The position numbers and the translations under genes are program-made. From Proteromonas lacertae (Eukaryota > Sar > Bigyra > Opalinata > Proteromonadidae), in assembly GCA_002245135.1 (NCBI GenBank), contig NGBS01001211.1, forward strand, positions 1 to 39,668: DNA of 39,668 nt. The letters are read 5' to 3'. This document shows positions 38,701 to 39,668 of the stretch, one piece after another (position 1 is the stretch's first letter; each line of letters begins with the position of its first letter). The notes beneath the pieces were generated by a model that worked only from the letters and a program-made list of their open reading frames with translations, had not been told where the DNA came from and did no database searches.

Positions 38701-39668
38701 GTTCTCAGTTTTCAAGAAGTATGTTGATATTGAGTGATACTATAAAATTACAAACACATGTTTATAATCTTAGTAGTTTAAATGATTCTTATATTCCAGA
38801 TGATTTTGATATTGAAAGTTTAGATAAAGATTCAGTTATATTTTTAAGTGTGATTAAAGAAAATAATGTTCAAGCGTTAATTGGTTGTGTAAACAGAATA
38901 TAAATATGACAAAAACATATGTTGTATCAATTTCTTTAGATAGATATTTAATGGAATATATCCCTGCAAAATGTCTAGCTGATAGTTATATATTAACTGC
39001 CTTTATTAAAGAAATGGGTTTAAAACATCTGATACAATGACATATAAATCTACAAGTAAATCATTTATTGAAGCGATGAATGATCGTTATGGTGAAAACT
39101 CAATTATTACATCAGAAACTGAGAATGGATATATAAGTGTAACATTATGGTCAAATATAATTACATCTTATACAAAATCGTTTGATAATGTCAAGATTAG
39201 AAGCGCTTTGTATGGTTACATCAGTAGGTCCATCAGGAACAATTGAAATGAGTACTGATGGTTTTGCCAATAGAATAATATTTAGTGAAAGTGTCAAATG
39301 ATCTTAGTTTATCTGTGGTTGATTATGCATCTCAGCCTGAAGCTGCTGATGCTTGGAATGATATATTCCCTGAGAATGAAGGATATAAATGTGATTGGAC
39401 AATTGAAACATCTTCATCATCATCAAGGTTATTAGATGAAGAAGATTACACAAGATATAGACCAAAATCATTAAAGTTAGTATTTTTCCATGATACAACA
39501 GGAACTAGAAGTGTAGAAGTAAACTCAATGTTAACGGAATATTCGCTAGTTCAAGAAATAAACACAAATGGAGGAATAAATGTTATTTATTAATCCTGAA
39601 TTCATATTTGGTAGTAGTTTAGATGAATTTAGTAATTTAACAAGTAGATATATTGATGATGATGAAGT
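29781..39668 (+). CDS. Giant secreted or surface protein of at least nine tandem UrtA/AmiC-like periplasmic-binding-protein domains (3' end beyond the window)
   Basis: The start at 29781 opens a signal peptide (MSLHKIGVISYFIFLCFFFV). Introns: 30178-30208, 31147-31176, 31449-31475, 31877-31913, 33408-33439, 33590-33625 and 33790-33822 (27-37 nt); 38008-38070 is unresolved. Units recur about every 1.2 kb (400 residues), each with the type-I PBP fold. The start strand is seen in SSITIGILTSFSGKYNTTER, helix AVDEINNSGGIIGRKI, the pocket loop LLFFPYAFEGYECSENVIYM and KVLWYPSLFEGQEC (compare UrtA LLFYPVQYEGxExSPNIFYTG), then GAKPFYSVETYFTNLDNPEN (compare UrtA YFQSxDTPEN) and the final DAPSG-like strand. 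Bacterial relatives bind urea, amides or branched-chain amino acids for ABC transporters; here the array is eukaryotic (introns, signal peptide) and probably a receptor or capture protein. Six +1 and two -1 breaks occur, dense after 37.8 kb. No membrane or kinase domain is reached before the edge. Confidence 0.88.
29781..39668 (+). repeat. Tandem array of PBP units, ~1.2 kb period
   Basis: The conserved pocket-loop Cys motif (x-C-x-x-N-hydrophobic) recurs at about 30130, 31400, 32660, 33780, 34990, 36200, 37390 and 38580. Domain-start strands are clearest at 34663, 35876, 37068, 38258 and 39466, spaced 1190 to 1213 bases. The copies are diverged at DNA level. Units 5 to 8 keep the family best; units 1 to 4 are more degenerate. 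The ninth unit (LKLVFFHDTTGTRSVEVNSM) is cut by the window edge. Confidence 0.85.
33790..33822 (+). other. 33-nt stopless intron, multiple of three
   Basis: GTATAT...CTATAG. Removing it turns a nonhomologous insert into CDNRIMELGSFPNQ, which aligns with CYENIVQVGRFPNH of the preceding unit. Because it is divisible by three and lacks an in-frame stop, retained transcripts would simply carry 11 extra residues in the pocket loop. Confidence 0.8.

Noticed and set aside
1-39668. Euplotes-style +1 frameshifting exactly at stop codons
   Set aside because: Many breaks could be bridged by skipping the T of a stop codon, but in SERCA the correct frame resumes five codons before the stop, and several breaks are -1. 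The stop-skip model does not explain the best-conserved case.
1-39668. Alternative genetic code with reassigned stops
   Set aside because: UBL5, CWC27, the lectin and the TOG/HEAT gene translate cleanly with the standard code and end at TAA; apparent in-frame stops in the lectin disappear once its 30-nt intron is removed.
29781-39668. Bacterial contamination or very recent transfer as source of the PBP array
   Set aside because: The array has several short introns of the same GTAT...TAG type as the housekeeping genes, a eukaryotic signal peptide and the same base composition as its neighbours.

Overview
The window is strongly AT-rich nuclear DNA from a unicellular eukaryote with the standard genetic code, 13 tightly packed genes and very short spliceosomal introns. 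I resolved 26 introns of 25 to 48 nt, nearly all GTAT...TAG. A mitochondrial ribosomal protein S18 with a presequence-like N-terminus points to a respiring protist with its own mitochondrial translation. I cannot name the lineage.

Layout. 1-10443 (minus): the 5' part of a giant secreted or surface protein built of He_PIG/Ig-like, PA14, discoidin-like and Sushi modules in a ~4.9 kb super-repeat; it runs off the left edge. 11331-13257 (plus): TOG/HEAT-repeat protein. 13437-14334 (plus): unknown protein behind a perfect inverted repeat. 14424-16042 (minus): spliceosomal cyclophilin CWC27. 16157-17426 (plus): secreted L-type lectin. 17558-19189 (plus): multi-pass membrane protein. 19438-22423 (minus): SERCA-type Ca2+ pump. 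22649-23951 (minus): mitochondrial bS18. 24136-25408 (minus): EF-hand protein. 25560-25809 (plus): UBL5/Hub1. 25915-27178 (minus): single-pass membrane protein with a Gly/Tyr-rich tail. 28355-28921 (plus): small HSF-type DNA-binding protein. 29781-39668 (plus): a giant secreted protein of at least nine tandem bacterial-type periplasmic-binding-protein domains (UrtA/AmiC-like); it runs off the right edge.

Two themes stand out. First, both ends carry very large modular extracellular proteins, one adhesive or glycan-binding in style and one a tandem ligand-binding array, with a lectin and two membrane proteins between them; the region looks rich in cell-surface and sensing functions. The domain calls rest on visible motifs; the functional link is inference. 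Second, many genes, including SERCA and S18, are interrupted by single-base frame breaks with a bias toward one extra base. Several coincide with short homopolymers, so assembly indels are the leading explanation, but this needs reads to settle. CWC27, the lectin, UBL5 and the TOG/HEAT gene are unbroken once introns are removed, which anchors the intron model.
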